Assembly (NCBI GenBank): GCA_964229355.1
Contig: CAXRDE010000023.1
Coordinates: 392,949 to 456,948 of the forward strand
Length of the DNA stretch: 64,000 bases
From: CAXRDE01 sp964229355
GTDB taxonomy: Bacteria > Cyanobacteriota > Sericytochromatia > UBA7694
Direction of reading: 5' to 3'
The translations under genes and the position numbers were made by a program. Of the stretch, positions 34,428 through 43,099 are shown one piece after another; positions within the stretch are counted from its first letter, which is position 1; each line of letters starts with the position of its first letter. The notes beneath the pieces are model-generated. The model was not told the origin of the DNA. It saw only the letters and a list, made by a program, of their open reading frames with translations, and ran no database searches.

Positions 34428-37400
34428 TTACATCATTTTTAAACGCGCACCCGTATCAGATTTAATCACCTCGATACGGGCTTCAAAGCGTTCTGCCAAT
34501 TCAGGAATGTGGGTAATAATCCCCACGCATTTACCACTCAGCTGAAGTTTTTCCACCACCGATGCGGCCATCTCTAAAGATTCGGCATCTAAGGTGCCAA
34601 ACCCCTCGTCAATAAACAGGCTATCCAGCTGAATACCTTGCGAAAGATAGCGATTTAAAGCCAGCGCCAGGGCCAGACTGGCCAAAAAGCTTTCGCCTCC
34701 GCTCAGGGTTTTTACCGAGCGAGGCTCCTGGGCATTCCAGGCGTCTAACACCACCAACTCTTCCTGCTCATCCAGCTCAAAACGATAACGTCCGCTCGAC
34801 AATTGCTCCAATTCCTGAGAGCCTTCGGTCATCACCCGCTCTAAAATACGTTTGGCCAAAAAATCAGGCAAATGGCGAGAACTCAAATCATGATAAATCC
34901 GTTCATAAAGCGCGTGTTGGGCACTGACATGCTCCAACTCTTCTTGCAAGCGGCTGCTGCGCGCTTGTTGCGCTCGCGCGTGTTCAATGGCTTTACGCAA
35001 CAGAGCTGCCTCTGTACGGCGCTCTCGCAAGTCCTCTTGCAATTGCTGGTGATGCTGTCGCCACTGCGCCAGGGTCTCTGTGTCCAGGGTGCGCCCGGCA
35101 ATCTGTTGCTGTATGCGCGCTAAAGCTTGCTCCAACGCCATCTCCTGAGAGCGGTGCTCTTGCAGCTGGGTTTGCCAGGCTTTGAGCTGAGAGGGATCGG
35201 GCATATCCTCCCGCAAGGCTTTTAAATCCTGGTAACCCAGACGCTCACACACCGCCATCAAATCCTGGCGCGCCTGGGCAATTTCCTCTGTCAATTGCGT
35301 CAGTTGAAGCTGATTACTCTCCCGCCGTTCTTGCTGCACCAATTGCTGTTGCTGCAGGGCCTGCTCACGCTCTTTGAGTTCGGCCTGTTGCGTTTCATAA
35401 TCCGCAAGTTGCTTCTGCAAGGTTTTTAAACGCTGCTGACAACGGTGTTCATAATCCTCAGCGCTATCTGCAGCCCCCAGCACCGCAGCCAGTTGCTCTG
35501 ACACCCCTTGCAGGCGTTGCTCTGCCTGTTCGATCTGCAGGGTAACGCGGGCCAAAGCCGCTTCTTTTTCGACCCGTGTGGCTTCAGCCGTCGCCACCTG
35601 TAAGGCCTGGGCCTGAGCCGCCTGCTCTTGCGCCCGGTACTGCGCCTCTAACTTTTCCCGTTGACGCAGCCGCTTCTTTTGCTCACTATACTGCGCCCGC
35701 ACACTGGCCAAACTGGGCAAAGTCTCCACCTGTAAAAGCGCGCGCAACTCCAGGGTAAGCGCCTTAGCCGCTTCATAAGCCTGATTTCGCTCATCGCGCA
35801 AGACCGTGGCTTGTGTCTGATGGGTTTGCCACTGAGACTGGGCCTGGGACCATTGCTGAAAGGCACTTTGCTCGGCTTGTTCAGCCCCTTGCAAGCGGGT
35901 TTCCGCCTGCAGACAACGGGACTGTATCGCCGCCAAAGTGTCAGCCGTTTCGGCCTGGGGTAGCGTAGGTACCTCTGAAACGGTGTGCTCACACACCGGG
36001 CAGGGCTGCCCGGCATGCAAATGTCGGCGTAAATCCAGAGCTAATCCCTGTTGACGCAGGAGCTCTCGCTCTGTCTGAAGCTGCAAAAGCTCCTGGCGGC
36101 ACTGCTCCCGTTGCCCCTGACAGGCTTCCAAAGCCTGGGCCTGAATATCTAAGTCCCTTTGCAAGACCTGGGTTTGCTGCTTCCAGGCTTGAAAGGCGGC
36201 CTTGGCCCTGGCGAGCGCCGGCTGTAAATGGGTCTCGAGGGTATTGAGTTGATGCCCCCACTCCGCCAGTCGGGTCAGATCTTCAGCGGACACCTGCCAT
36301 TGGCGTAAGGACTGTTCCAGAGACTGTAATTGAGACTGAAGCTCTTCCTGGGCCCGTTGGGCCAGGTCTCGTTGCTGCCGGGCCTGGGCTTGCTCCTGTT
36401 GATGCTGCTGAGCGGTATCGTGGAGATCTTTCAGCTGAGCCTGTAAGCCAGCATAGCGCTCCAACACCGGTGAAAGGCCTTGCAACTGCTCCCGTTCCAC
36501 TTGCCATTGGGGTTGCAACGCCGCCTGGGCTTGCAAGGTGACTTTGACCGCTTCCAGGGCCTGGAACTGCGCCGTCAACAGCTCCTGATCTTTGTGCAAA
36601 CTTGCCTGTACGGTTTCTAAATGCCTTTGTTTTTGCAGGCTTTTCTCTAAATAATTGAGTTGGGGCTGAAAAGCTAATAATTGTTCACCCACCTGCACCT
36701 TTTGGGCCAACGTTTGCATCTGCGAAGCCGCAATGCGGTGTTTTTCACGATCTGTCAGTAACTCCGCTTCCTGTTGTAAGGCTTCCCACAATTGCTCAGC
36801 CGCTTTCAGTCGCTCATCGGCGGCCTGGAAGCTTTCCTGGTCGAGGCGGCTTTGCGCTTCGACGCTCTCCAATTGTTCTTCCTGTTGCACAAGCTCCGCC
36901 ACACTCACTGCGCCAATGCCCTGTAACTCCCCCTTTAAATGGGCCAGGCGATCGGCACCGGCACGGCGTTGGGCATCAGCGGCCTGCTGCATTTTTTCGT
37001 AGACGCCCAGTTGTGCCAGGTTCATCAACATGGCCCGACGATCACTGGCGTTGTCTTGTTTTAAAAACTGGTCAAAACCACCCTGGGGTAAGACCAATAC
37101 CCGACGGAAGGCATGAAAATTCAAACCCAGCAGCTCTGGAATCAGCTTTTTGATTTCACTGACGCTGCCCGTCACATCGGGTTGCCAGTCCTGGGTGTCA
37201 TCCGCTCGACTGTCCAGCTCCACGCGGTGCTGTTGAGGCGTCACCTGGCGCGTGATGCGATAATCTCGGCCCTGGTGGCGAAAGGCAAACACCACCCGGG
37301 CTTTTTGCGCCGGGTTTTCCACATCCTGATAAATCAGCTTCTTGAGATCGCGGGAGCCCATACGTGGCGTTTCCCCATACAGGGCAAAACTCATGGCGTC

Positions 37401-37526
37401 TAAAATACTGCTTTTGCCCGAGCCTGTGGGGCCTGTCAGCACAAAGATATCCTGAGCGGTAAAGTCCAGGGTTTCGGGCTCACGAAAAGCCATAAAGCCT
37501 TCTAAGGTTAAAAACAAGGGTCGCAT
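34428..37526 (-). CDS. sbcC: Exonuclease SbcC (Rad50-like ATPase)
   Basis: SbcC is the SMC-like ATPase of the SbcCD complex, which opens hairpins and trims blocked DNA ends. Walker A is FVLTGPTGSGKSSILDAM (residues ~29-46). Long Gln/Ala/Leu-rich coiled coils run on both sides of a zinc hook with CPVC near residue 508. The ABC signature is VKTLSGGESFLASLALALAL and Walker B is LDSLFIDEGFGTLD. Its length of 1032 is typical. The start codon directly abuts the sbcD stop (no gap). It is the last gene of a five-gene DNA-end operon. Confidence 0.97.
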   Translation of the reverse strand: MRPLFLTLEGFMAFREPETLDFTAQDIFVLTGPTGSGKSSILDAMSFALYGETPRMGSRDLKKLIYQDVENPAQKARVVFAFRHQGRDYRITRQVTPQQHRVELDSRADDTQDWQPDVTGSVSEIKKLIPELLGLNFHAFRRVLVLPQGGFDQFLKQDNASDRRAMLMNLAQLGVYEKMQQAADAQRRAGADRLAHLKGELQGIGAVSVAELVQQEEQLESVEAQSRLDQESFQAADERLKAAEQLWEALQQEAELLTDREKHRIAASQMQTLAQKVQVGEQLLAFQPQLNYLEKSLQKQRHLETVQASLHKDQELLTAQFQALEAVKVTLQAQAALQPQWQVEREQLQGLSPVLERYAGLQAQLKDLHDTAQQHQQEQAQARQQRDLAQRAQEELQSQLQSLEQSLRQWQVSAEDLTRLAEWGHQLNTLETHLQPALARAKAAFQAWKQQTQVLQRDLDIQAQALEACQGQREQCRQELLQLQTERELLRQQGLALDLRRHLHAGQPCPVCEHTVSEVPTLPQAETADTLAAIQSRCLQAETRLQGAEQAEQSAFQQWSQAQSQWQTHQTQATVLRDERNQAYEAAKALTLELRALLQVETLPSLASVRAQYSEQKKRLRQREKLEAQYRAQEQAAQAQALQVATAEATRVEKEAALARVTLQIEQAEQRLQGVSEQLAAVLGAADSAEDYEHRCQQRLKTLQKQLADYETQQAELKEREQALQQQQLVQQERRESNQLQLTQLTEEIAQARQDLMAVCERLGYQDLKALREDMPDPSQLKAWQTQLQEHRSQEMALEQALARIQQQIAGRTLDTETLAQWRQHHQQLQEDLRERRTEAALLRKAIEHARAQQARSSRLQEELEHVSAQHALYERIYHDLSSRHLPDFLAKRILERVMTEGSQELEQLSSGRYRFELDEQEELVVLDAWNAQEPRSVKTLSGGESFLASLALALALNRYLSQGIQLDSLFIDEGFGTLDAESLEMAASVVEKLQLSGKCVGIITHIPELAERFEARIEVIKSDTGARLKMM

Positions 37527-38675
37527 TTACTGCACGCTTTCCCACAATTCATGAAAGGTCTGGGCCAGGACATCGGGCAGCTCCAAATGATGGGCCTGGC
37601 AATAGGCACGGTATACATCCAGCGGTGCATCCAGTTGCAAAGATTGATACTGCGAAGCCACAGTGGCTTTGGCCGGCAATTGCAATTCCACGTGCAGAAG
37701 GTTTTTGCCCAGACGCTCTCGCAGCTCGTCCACCAGGCCTTTGCGGGGAGCCTTCACCTGCACCCGTAGCTTCAAGTAATGGTGGGTATCTTGCCATTCC
37801 GCTAAGATGTCATTCAACTGGTCTTCATGACAGCGGATGAAGCGCAGCGGATGCAAAAGCTCCAGCGGTTCAAAATGAACCACCGGCGACTTTCCGGGCG
37901 CTAAATCCACCAGATGGACCCCCTTTTCTGCTTCGGCCTCTCCAAAGTCAATGGGGTACGGCGTGCCACAATACCAGGTGGGCACCGGCGCTTTTTTGAC
38001 CTGTTGGCGCTTGTGAATATGGCCCAAAGCAATATATTGGTATTCCGGGGGCAATTGCTGAGGCTGTACCGCAAAGGTATCGGCCAGAGACAGGGCCCGC
38101 TCCGAATGGCCCGGCTCAGCTCCACTGATCATAAGGTGAGCACATAACACATGCAGATCAGCCTCAGGCCGTGAAGCGGTCAAAAGCCGCATCACGCCAG
38201 CCACCTTTTCGGCATAGTGTTGCCGCTGGCTAGCCAGGGTCTCATGCTCTGCAGACAAGCGCACCAGCTGACGTTCTGAAGGATAAGGCAAGCCCGTTAA
38301 ACACAGACGCTGCCCCTTGAGGGTTAAGAGATGGTGGGCATTGCGTTGCAACCGGTCAAACACATGCACCGACGCCAGCTGCAAAATTTCACGCATGCTT
38401 TTCCAGAGCCGGGTGCTGTCGTGATTCCCTGAAATCATCACCACAGGCACCTGACGCTGATGCAGAGCCAGAAAGAACTGGTTCAGCACCTCAATGGCCT
38501 GGTTGGGTGGGTGAAAGGTATCGTACAAATCACCGGCAATCACAAAGACGTCCACCGCCTTGTGTTCCACAATCTCAAGCATTTGCTCTAAAGCATAAGA
38601 CAAATCGGGCAAGCGCTCCTGTTTAAACAGGGTTTTTCCCGCATGCCAGTCTGAGGTGTGCAGTACACGAATCAT
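37527..38675 (-). CDS. sbcD: Exonuclease SbcD (Mre11-like nuclease)
   Basis: The calcineurin-type metallophosphoesterase motifs are in order: HTSDWHAGKTL (DxH), VFVIAGDLYDTFHPPN (GDxxD), PVVMISGNHDSTRLW (GNHD), LHVLCAHLMISG (H) and YIALGHIHKRQ (GHxH). It is the manganese-dependent nuclease subunit paired with SbcC. Length 382 fits SbcD rather than archaeal Mre11. It is 3 bp downstream of herA and abuts sbcC, so the four enzymes are expressed together. Confidence 0.97.
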   Translation of the reverse strand: MIRVLHTSDWHAGKTLFKQERLPDLSYALEQMLEIVEHKAVDVFVIAGDLYDTFHPPNQAIEVLNQFFLALHQRQVPVVMISGNHDSTRLWKSMREILQLASVHVFDRLQRNAHHLLTLKGQRLCLTGLPYPSERQLVRLSAEHETLASQRQHYAEKVAGVMRLLTASRPEADLHVLCAHLMISGAEPGHSERALSLADTFAVQPQQLPPEYQYIALGHIHKRQQVKKAPVPTWYCGTPYPIDFGEAEAEKGVHLVDLAPGKSPVVHFEPLELLHPLRFIRCHEDQLNDILAEWQDTHHYLKLRVQVKAPRKGLVDELRERLGKNLLHVELQLPAKATVASQYQSLQLDAPLDVYRAYCQAHHLELPDVLAQTFHELWESVQ

Positions 38676-38678
38676 ACT

Positions 38679-40412
38679 TTACCAATCCTCCAGATCACGG
38701 ATCAATTCCGCATCCAATTGGTGATCCTGCTGGCGATGGTCCACCTCAGCGGCCCGGGTGGCCCAGGCGGGCCAGGGCACATGCACCAGCAAAGGGCTGG
38801 GCAACTCCGGTTGCTGCACAATCATGCTGCCGGGGCGTAACATCAACGCCCGCTGACGAAAGCTGCCCCGTAAATAGTCGTACTCCTTCGCTGAGGCCTC
38901 CGCCCCGTCCAGGCGGCCCGTCACCCTTACTGCCGCATTGCTGACAATCCGTTTTTCTACTTCTGAAGCCGTCTGCTGAGCCCCCAATAAAATCAGTCCC
39001 ATACTGCGCCCCCGCTCCGCAATGTCCAACAGGGCGTCCCGAATGGGGCTGTACCCGCTGCGGGGCGCATAGCGATTGAGTTCATCGAGCACAATAAACA
39101 CCGGTTGTTTATTGCCACTGCTGGATTTGTACTCCATGATTTCTTGTAAAATCGAGCCCACCACAAACATCTGGCCCTTGGCATGCATTTGGTGAATGTC
39201 AATGACGGTCAATTGTTTGTCTTGCCAACGCACCGCCTGCTGGGTGCGCATATCGGGTCGCACGAGAGCCTGCACATGATGAATGGCATGATCCAGGCGG
39301 CGTAGAAATGCTTTAATGGTGCCCGTGGCATTGGAGCCAAACCAGTAACGGCGTGCCCGTTTGGCGTCATAGGCCTCCTGACCGTCCAGCTCATCATCGT
39401 CGATGTCTTCCACCAGGGTTTGCAGATGTTGACTGAGATCCTTAAGGGACTTCAGGGATTTGGCGTAAGGGTCCTCGGTAATCAACACCTGCTGTTTGGC
39501 GTTTAAACTGATCTCAAACAGACGATCACTGACCCGATCCAAGACAAACATCAGATTGGAGCCCATGTCCTCACCAAATAAAAAGCGCAGCTGTCGGTAG
39601 CGGGCCACCTGCCACAGGCTCCAGCCGTAGACTTTGACCCCTTCTTGTTTTACCGTATCGGGCACCATGACCCCCTGGGTGTCTTTACAGGGGGCGTAAA
39701 AGGCCACATCTTGAAAGGGAGTGGCAGGCAAACCCAGGGCCTCATACTGCGCCCGATGGGCATCGGTTAGCTGGGCATTGGGTTGGTCCAGGTAAAAAAG
39801 GTCCTCTTCTTTGACGTTGAAAATAATAGCCCGGGCGTTTTGCCGCTCAAAGACAGGAATCGAAGGACTGTTAAAAATACCGTGCAGCAAAAACAGGGTA
39901 AAAGAGGTTTTGGTGGCCACTCCCGAAATTCCTGAAATAGAAACGTGCCCCCCGCGGGTACCGTCTAAAAAATCGTAATTCAACCAGGCGGGTTGCCCGT
40001 TTTGTAAGCGACCGGCGGGCAAGCGCCGTTTCATCTGGTTAAAATAGAGGGCCTGATCAAAATGATCGTGCTCTGCCCGATACACCGCATCACCCGGACG
40101 CGGCGGTGTATAAATTTCGGGCTCAATGCGGGTAATGCTGACCCGCGCCGCATAGCAAAGACTATAGGGCAATAGCCCTTCATGCACCCGAAGAGAATCG
40201 CTGTGAAACTCCAGGCCTTCCAGGGATTTTTCCACCCGATCCACCAGACCATAATACTGAATGTGTTGACCCGTTTCAGGATCGACACAAGCCACCCGTA
40301 CCACATCGTCGAGCTGTACGCAGGCGGACTCAGACACACTGATCCAGAACTCCAGGGGAGAGGTTTCTTTGCTGCCCATAATAATGCCAATGGGGGAAGG
40401 AAGATGATTCAT
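38679..40412 (-). CDS. herA: HerA-like DNA-translocating ATPase
   Basis: HerA is a hexameric FtsK-superfamily ATPase that partners with NurA. The N-terminal HAS-barrel region covers about residues 10-100. The P-loop is SISGISGVATKTS (about 158-170), in which Thr replaces the Gly normally before the Lys. Walker B is PVFIVLDELNRYAPR near residue 440. The C-terminal part has LLGAQQTASEVEKRIVSNAAVRVTGRLD, the HerA sensor and arginine region. At 577 residues it is somewhat longer than archaeal HerA (~500). It overlaps nurA by 4 bp (ATGA). Confidence 0.85.
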   Translation of the reverse strand: MNHLPSPIGIIMGSKETSPLEFWISVSESACVQLDDVVRVACVDPETGQHIQYYGLVDRVEKSLEGLEFHSDSLRVHEGLLPYSLCYAARVSITRIEPEIYTPPRPGDAVYRAEHDHFDQALYFNQMKRRLPAGRLQNGQPAWLNYDFLDGTRGGHVSISGISGVATKTSFTLFLLHGIFNSPSIPVFERQNARAIIFNVKEEDLFYLDQPNAQLTDAHRAQYEALGLPATPFQDVAFYAPCKDTQGVMVPDTVKQEGVKVYGWSLWQVARYRQLRFLFGEDMGSNLMFVLDRVSDRLFEISLNAKQQVLITEDPYAKSLKSLKDLSQHLQTLVEDIDDDELDGQEAYDAKRARRYWFGSNATGTIKAFLRRLDHAIHHVQALVRPDMRTQQAVRWQDKQLTVIDIHQMHAKGQMFVVGSILQEIMEYKSSSGNKQPVFIVLDELNRYAPRSGYSPIRDALLDIAERGRSMGLILLGAQQTASEVEKRIVSNAAVRVTGRLDGAEASAKEYDYLRGSFRQRALMLRPGSMIVQQPELPSPLLVHVPWPAWATRAAEVDHRQQDHQLDAELIRDLEDW

Positions 40413-41515
40413 ACAAGCTCCTGAAGGTGATGATGGAAATAAGCGTCAATGGCCCGCTGGATAAGTGCCCGATGGCCCATACGCATTTTAAGCTGGCGTT
40501 CCAGGGTATGAATAGGCAAGATATTTTGGGGCGAGCGGGGATCTTCGTGACGGGACAGCACCAGGGCCGGTAAAATCTCGCAAAGACGATCTGCCAGGGC
40601 CTGCACGGTGGCAATGCTGGCCTGCACCTGATGACTTAAGACCTCCAGGCGCACAATGCCAGACAAGGGGGAATCCAGACGCTGGGGATTGGCCAGACAC
40701 ATATACCAGGAAATTTGTTTTTGACCAATGCGAAACAAAGGGCTGCGTTGGCCCGCTTGAAGGGCGTAGAGTACCCGGTGTTGTTCCGGGGGCAGGTAGC
40801 GGGTATGCAAGGTTTTGACCAGGCCCACCACTGGCATTTTTTGCGCGGCATGGGGTGTAGAGTAACGGGGCAAAGGCCCATCCACCATAAAAATAACGGG
40901 GTGTTCCTCGGACTGTTGGGTCTCGTATTGCGCCAGCAACGCCTCTAAATAATGCTTTTCTGTGGCCCGCAAGACCTGTTGTAAAGCCTGTTCAGGCGCC
41001 TGTTCTTCGACGGTCTCGGGCCGGGGTGTATAGTGCACGTGTTCAAAAGCAAAGGGCAAACCCGGAAACGCCGTTTCTCCGGCAGGCAGGGCACAATCGG
41101 TGGGCAAAAGTAAGCAGCGCCGCACCCGAGGCACCAGCAAAGCCTTCTCCATAGAGAGGGATTGACCCGGCTTTAAGCGCAAAGCGCCCACCACCACGGT
41201 GCCTAAGCCACTGTAACCATAGCGATCTGCCGCTTCAAACAGTAAACGGGTATGCATGCGCACCACGCCATCTAAAAACACCAGCTCCTCAGGTACAGAC
41301 AGGGTAGGAGTATTTGGGGAAAGCCAGGGGGTACCCAGGGGTTCCCATACCAGTGGCGCGCGCTCTAAGTTGACCTCTACGGCCTCTCGACTTTGGGCCT
41401 GTGTTCCCCATTGCAAGGCGGAACCGTAATCGGGCTCCCAGCCATCACGCCGTAGGCCCGCCTGGATCAAGGCCGCCAACCCTGGGTAAGCGGGAGAAAA
41501 GGCAGAGTCTGTCAT
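40409..41515 (-). CDS. nurA: NurA-domain 5'-3' nuclease
   Basis: NurA nucleases form an RNase H-like dimer docked on HerA and resect DNA ends. The first acidic motif is ELVFLDGVVRMHTRLL (Asp about residue 82) and the second is VIFMVDGPLPRYS (Asp about 212). The C-terminal region with RIGQKQISWYMCLANPQRLDS and SGIVRLEVL gives the later strand typical of NurA, including the aromatic pair. It overlaps both herA and the upstream unknown by 4 bp. Identification rests on the motifs plus the herA neighbour. Confidence 0.82.
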   Translation of the reverse strand: MTDSAFSPAYPGLAALIQAGLRRDGWEPDYGSALQWGTQAQSREAVEVNLERAPLVWEPLGTPWLSPNTPTLSVPEELVFLDGVVRMHTRLLFEAADRYGYSGLGTVVVGALRLKPGQSLSMEKALLVPRVRRCLLLPTDCALPAGETAFPGLPFAFEHVHYTPRPETVEEQAPEQALQQVLRATEKHYLEALLAQYETQQSEEHPVIFMVDGPLPRYSTPHAAQKMPVVGLVKTLHTRYLPPEQHRVLYALQAGQRSPLFRIGQKQISWYMCLANPQRLDSPLSGIVRLEVLSHQVQASIATVQALADRLCEILPALVLSRHEDPRSPQNILPIHTLERQLKMRMGHRALIQRAIDAYFHHHLQELV

Positions 41516-42456
41516 GACAGGGCGGACTGCTTCAGCTGTTCTTGCAGGTTTTTTAAGTGCGCTGTACTCCGCGCCAGCAGCTGCGTATAGCTCATCACGC
41601 GGTAACGCTGTTGCTGTTGAAACACAGACAGAGCATTGGCCTGCTCGGCATCCGGGGTATCGCCCACCAGCACCAAAACATCAGGGGTCTGTTCAAGGGA
41701 CAAAGCGCGCAATTCATAACTCAACTCACCCAGGGTGGTGCTAAGCAGCTCCGTGGGCACCCAGGTGGAACACTGGGTGTTCAACTGAAAGAGAGCGCCT
41801 ACCTGGTAAGGCCCACAGCACACCCATTGGCATTGCGCCGTTAAAGGGTGCTGAAAACCTAGAGTGTGGGGGGGTAAACCCCGGGTGTCAAAACTTGCCG
41901 TATTTTGCAAAAGCAACTCTGGATAGGCCTTAAAAAAGGTAAACAGACGCTCTGCAGGCTGTGTCGGGGCTTTGAGCAATTGATGTAGCCCTTTGAGGGC
42001 TTTGCGGTAAGTGGCCACCGTAAACATCAGCTGAGATTGTTGCAGCGCAGGCACCGGTGATTGCAGTAACGCCGTCATACGTGTTTTCAACGCTTCTGCG
42101 GACAGATGCGGTAAGTCCTCTGCAGAAGCCGCGGAAGGCGCTGTAGGAGACTCCCCACGACAACGGGCCACAAAGGCCAGGGCTTTGCTTAACTCACCCT
42201 CATGATTTTCAGAAAGACTAAATCCCGAGCTTTCATCTTGCTCCCATTCACTGTCGGCATTTTTGCGGCGATAGGTTTTTAAGGCAATACTATCGTGGTG
42301 AAACGCGCCGGTACGGTGGTTGTGCACCCGCACGTACTGAATTTCCCGCTTGACGCGCTTGCCGGTGTACAGTACTTCGCGCTGTGCGCCCTGGACGTTT
42401 TTATGAGGCGTTGAAGGCTCTGAGTTTTGAATGTTTTCTGTGTGTTCCTGTGTCAT
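41512..42456 (-). CDS. Unknown protein heading the nurA-herA-sbcD-sbcC operon
   Basis: The protein has 314 residues and is coupled to nurA by ATGA. The N-terminal ~100 residues look like a small beta-rich domain (IQYVRVHNHRTGAFHHDSIA). A helical middle contains RLFTFFKAYPELLLQNTASF. The C-terminal part reads TPDVLVLVGDTPD and RYRVMSYTQLLARSTAHLKNL. This order recalls Shedu/DUF4263 proteins (beta domain, helical 'FL..NP.LL', then an alpha/beta fold ending in a '..Y..LL' helix), but I see no ExK-type catalytic pair, so it may be an inactive relative or something else. A -10 box (TACAAT) 7 nt before the ATG suggests a leaderless mRNA. Confidence 0.6.
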   Translation of the reverse strand: MTQEHTENIQNSEPSTPHKNVQGAQREVLYTGKRVKREIQYVRVHNHRTGAFHHDSIALKTYRRKNADSEWEQDESSGFSLSENHEGELSKALAFVARCRGESPTAPSAASAEDLPHLSAEALKTRMTALLQSPVPALQQSQLMFTVATYRKALKGLHQLLKAPTQPAERLFTFFKAYPELLLQNTASFDTRGLPPHTLGFQHPLTAQCQWVCCGPYQVGALFQLNTQCSTWVPTELLSTTLGELSYELRALSLEQTPDVLVLVGDTPDAEQANALSVFQQQQRYRVMSYTQLLARSTAHLKNLQEQLKQSALS

Positions 42457-42463
42457 GGCCTCT

Positions 42464-42469
42464 ATTGTA
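42464..42469 (-). promoter_or_regulatory. -10 box of the DNA-end operon
   Basis: On the minus strand TACAAT lies 7 nt before the ATG at 42456 and directly after the terminator of the preceding gene. No good -35 or ribosome-binding site is seen. Confidence 0.4.
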
Positions 42470-42477
42470 CAGGAAAA

Positions 42478-42511
42478 CCCCAATTCCTTGCAGAGGGGCA
42501 GGGAATTGGGG
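42478..42511 (-). terminator. Terminator between the RRM gene and the DNA-end operon
   Basis: CCCCAATTCC (42478-42487) pairs with GGAATTGGGG (42502-42511). TTTT follows on the minus strand, and TTTTAAAA on the plus strand. It ends the RRM protein transcript before the operon starts. Confidence 0.8.
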
Positions 42512-42540
42512 CTTTTAAAAAAGTGTTGCTACACTACTTT

Positions 42541-42804
42541 TTAGTAGCGAGGAGGACGGGCTTCACGAGGACGGGCTTCGTTTACGGTGAGGTTACGGCC
42601 CATGAACTCTTGTCCGTTGAGTTGGCTGATTGCATCTTGAGCCGCTTCAGGAGAGCTCATTTCTACAAAGCCGAAACCGCGAGAACGGCCAGTTTCACGA
42701 TCAGTGATCACACGGGCGCTGGTGACTTCGCCGAATTGAGCAAAGTGGTCGCCAAGATCCTGGTGATTGGTGTCGTAGGAAAGGTTTCCAACGTAAATAT
42801 TCAT
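42541..42804 (-). CDS. Single-RRM RNA-binding protein (cyanobacterial Rbp type)
   Basis: 87 residues forming one RNA recognition motif: RNP2 is IYVGNLSY and RNP1 is SRGFGFVEM. The tail is short and Arg/Pro-rich (ARPREARPPRY). Such proteins bind single-stranded RNA and in Cyanobacteria are often cold-induced. It is preceded by a leader of about 150 nt with a 14-bp inverted repeat and a good promoter, much like cold-shock genes. It is followed by its own terminator. Confidence 0.95.
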   Translation of the reverse strand: MNIYVGNLSYDTNHQDLGDHFAQFGEVTSARVITDRETGRSRGFGFVEMSSPEAAQDAISQLNGQEFMGRNLTVNEARPREARPPRY

Positions 42805-42957
42805 CTGTGTAAAGTCCTTTTACAATTTACAAGTTTGTTTGGAACTTAAGGAGTCTGAAGCTTAAAACCATGAAGGCGGCTGAAACAGGGACGAAACAAA
42901 CTTGTAAGTCGCGGAACGGGCCAAATCACGAGATGCCTGCAGAACTCTAAATTCCAC
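42805..42957 (-). promoter_or_regulatory. Long structured 5' leader of the RRM gene
   Basis: The leader is about 150 nt from the predicted start of transcription to the ATG. Exact 14-bp arms, TTACAAGTTTGTTT at 42827-42840 and AAACAAACTTGTAA at 42894-42907, enclose 53 nt. The 3' arm of the RNA lies close to the start codon, so the fold could affect ribosome access. Confidence 0.6.
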
Positions 42958-42963
42958 AGTCTT

Positions 42964-42992
42964 AGTATAGATCTATCTTTTACAGATGTCCA
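42964..42992 (-). promoter_or_regulatory. Promoter of the RRM gene
   Basis: On the minus strand TGGACA (42987-42992), a 17-bp spacer, and TATACT (42964-42969). Both boxes are close to sigma-70 consensus. Confidence 0.7.
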
Positions 42993-43099
42993 GCTTTTTC
43001 TAAAAATCCGCGAAAAATCTGTCGTTTTTTATACATTGCGTTAGCAGCTTTTTAACATTTGCATGGGTACAGTAAAAGAAAAAAGGAGACTTTAACGTC

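Noticed and set aside
35576..37002. Several open frames of 60-122 codons on both strands within sbcC
   Set aside because: They are shadow frames caused by the GC-rich, Gln/Ala/Leu-rich coiled-coil coding sequence.
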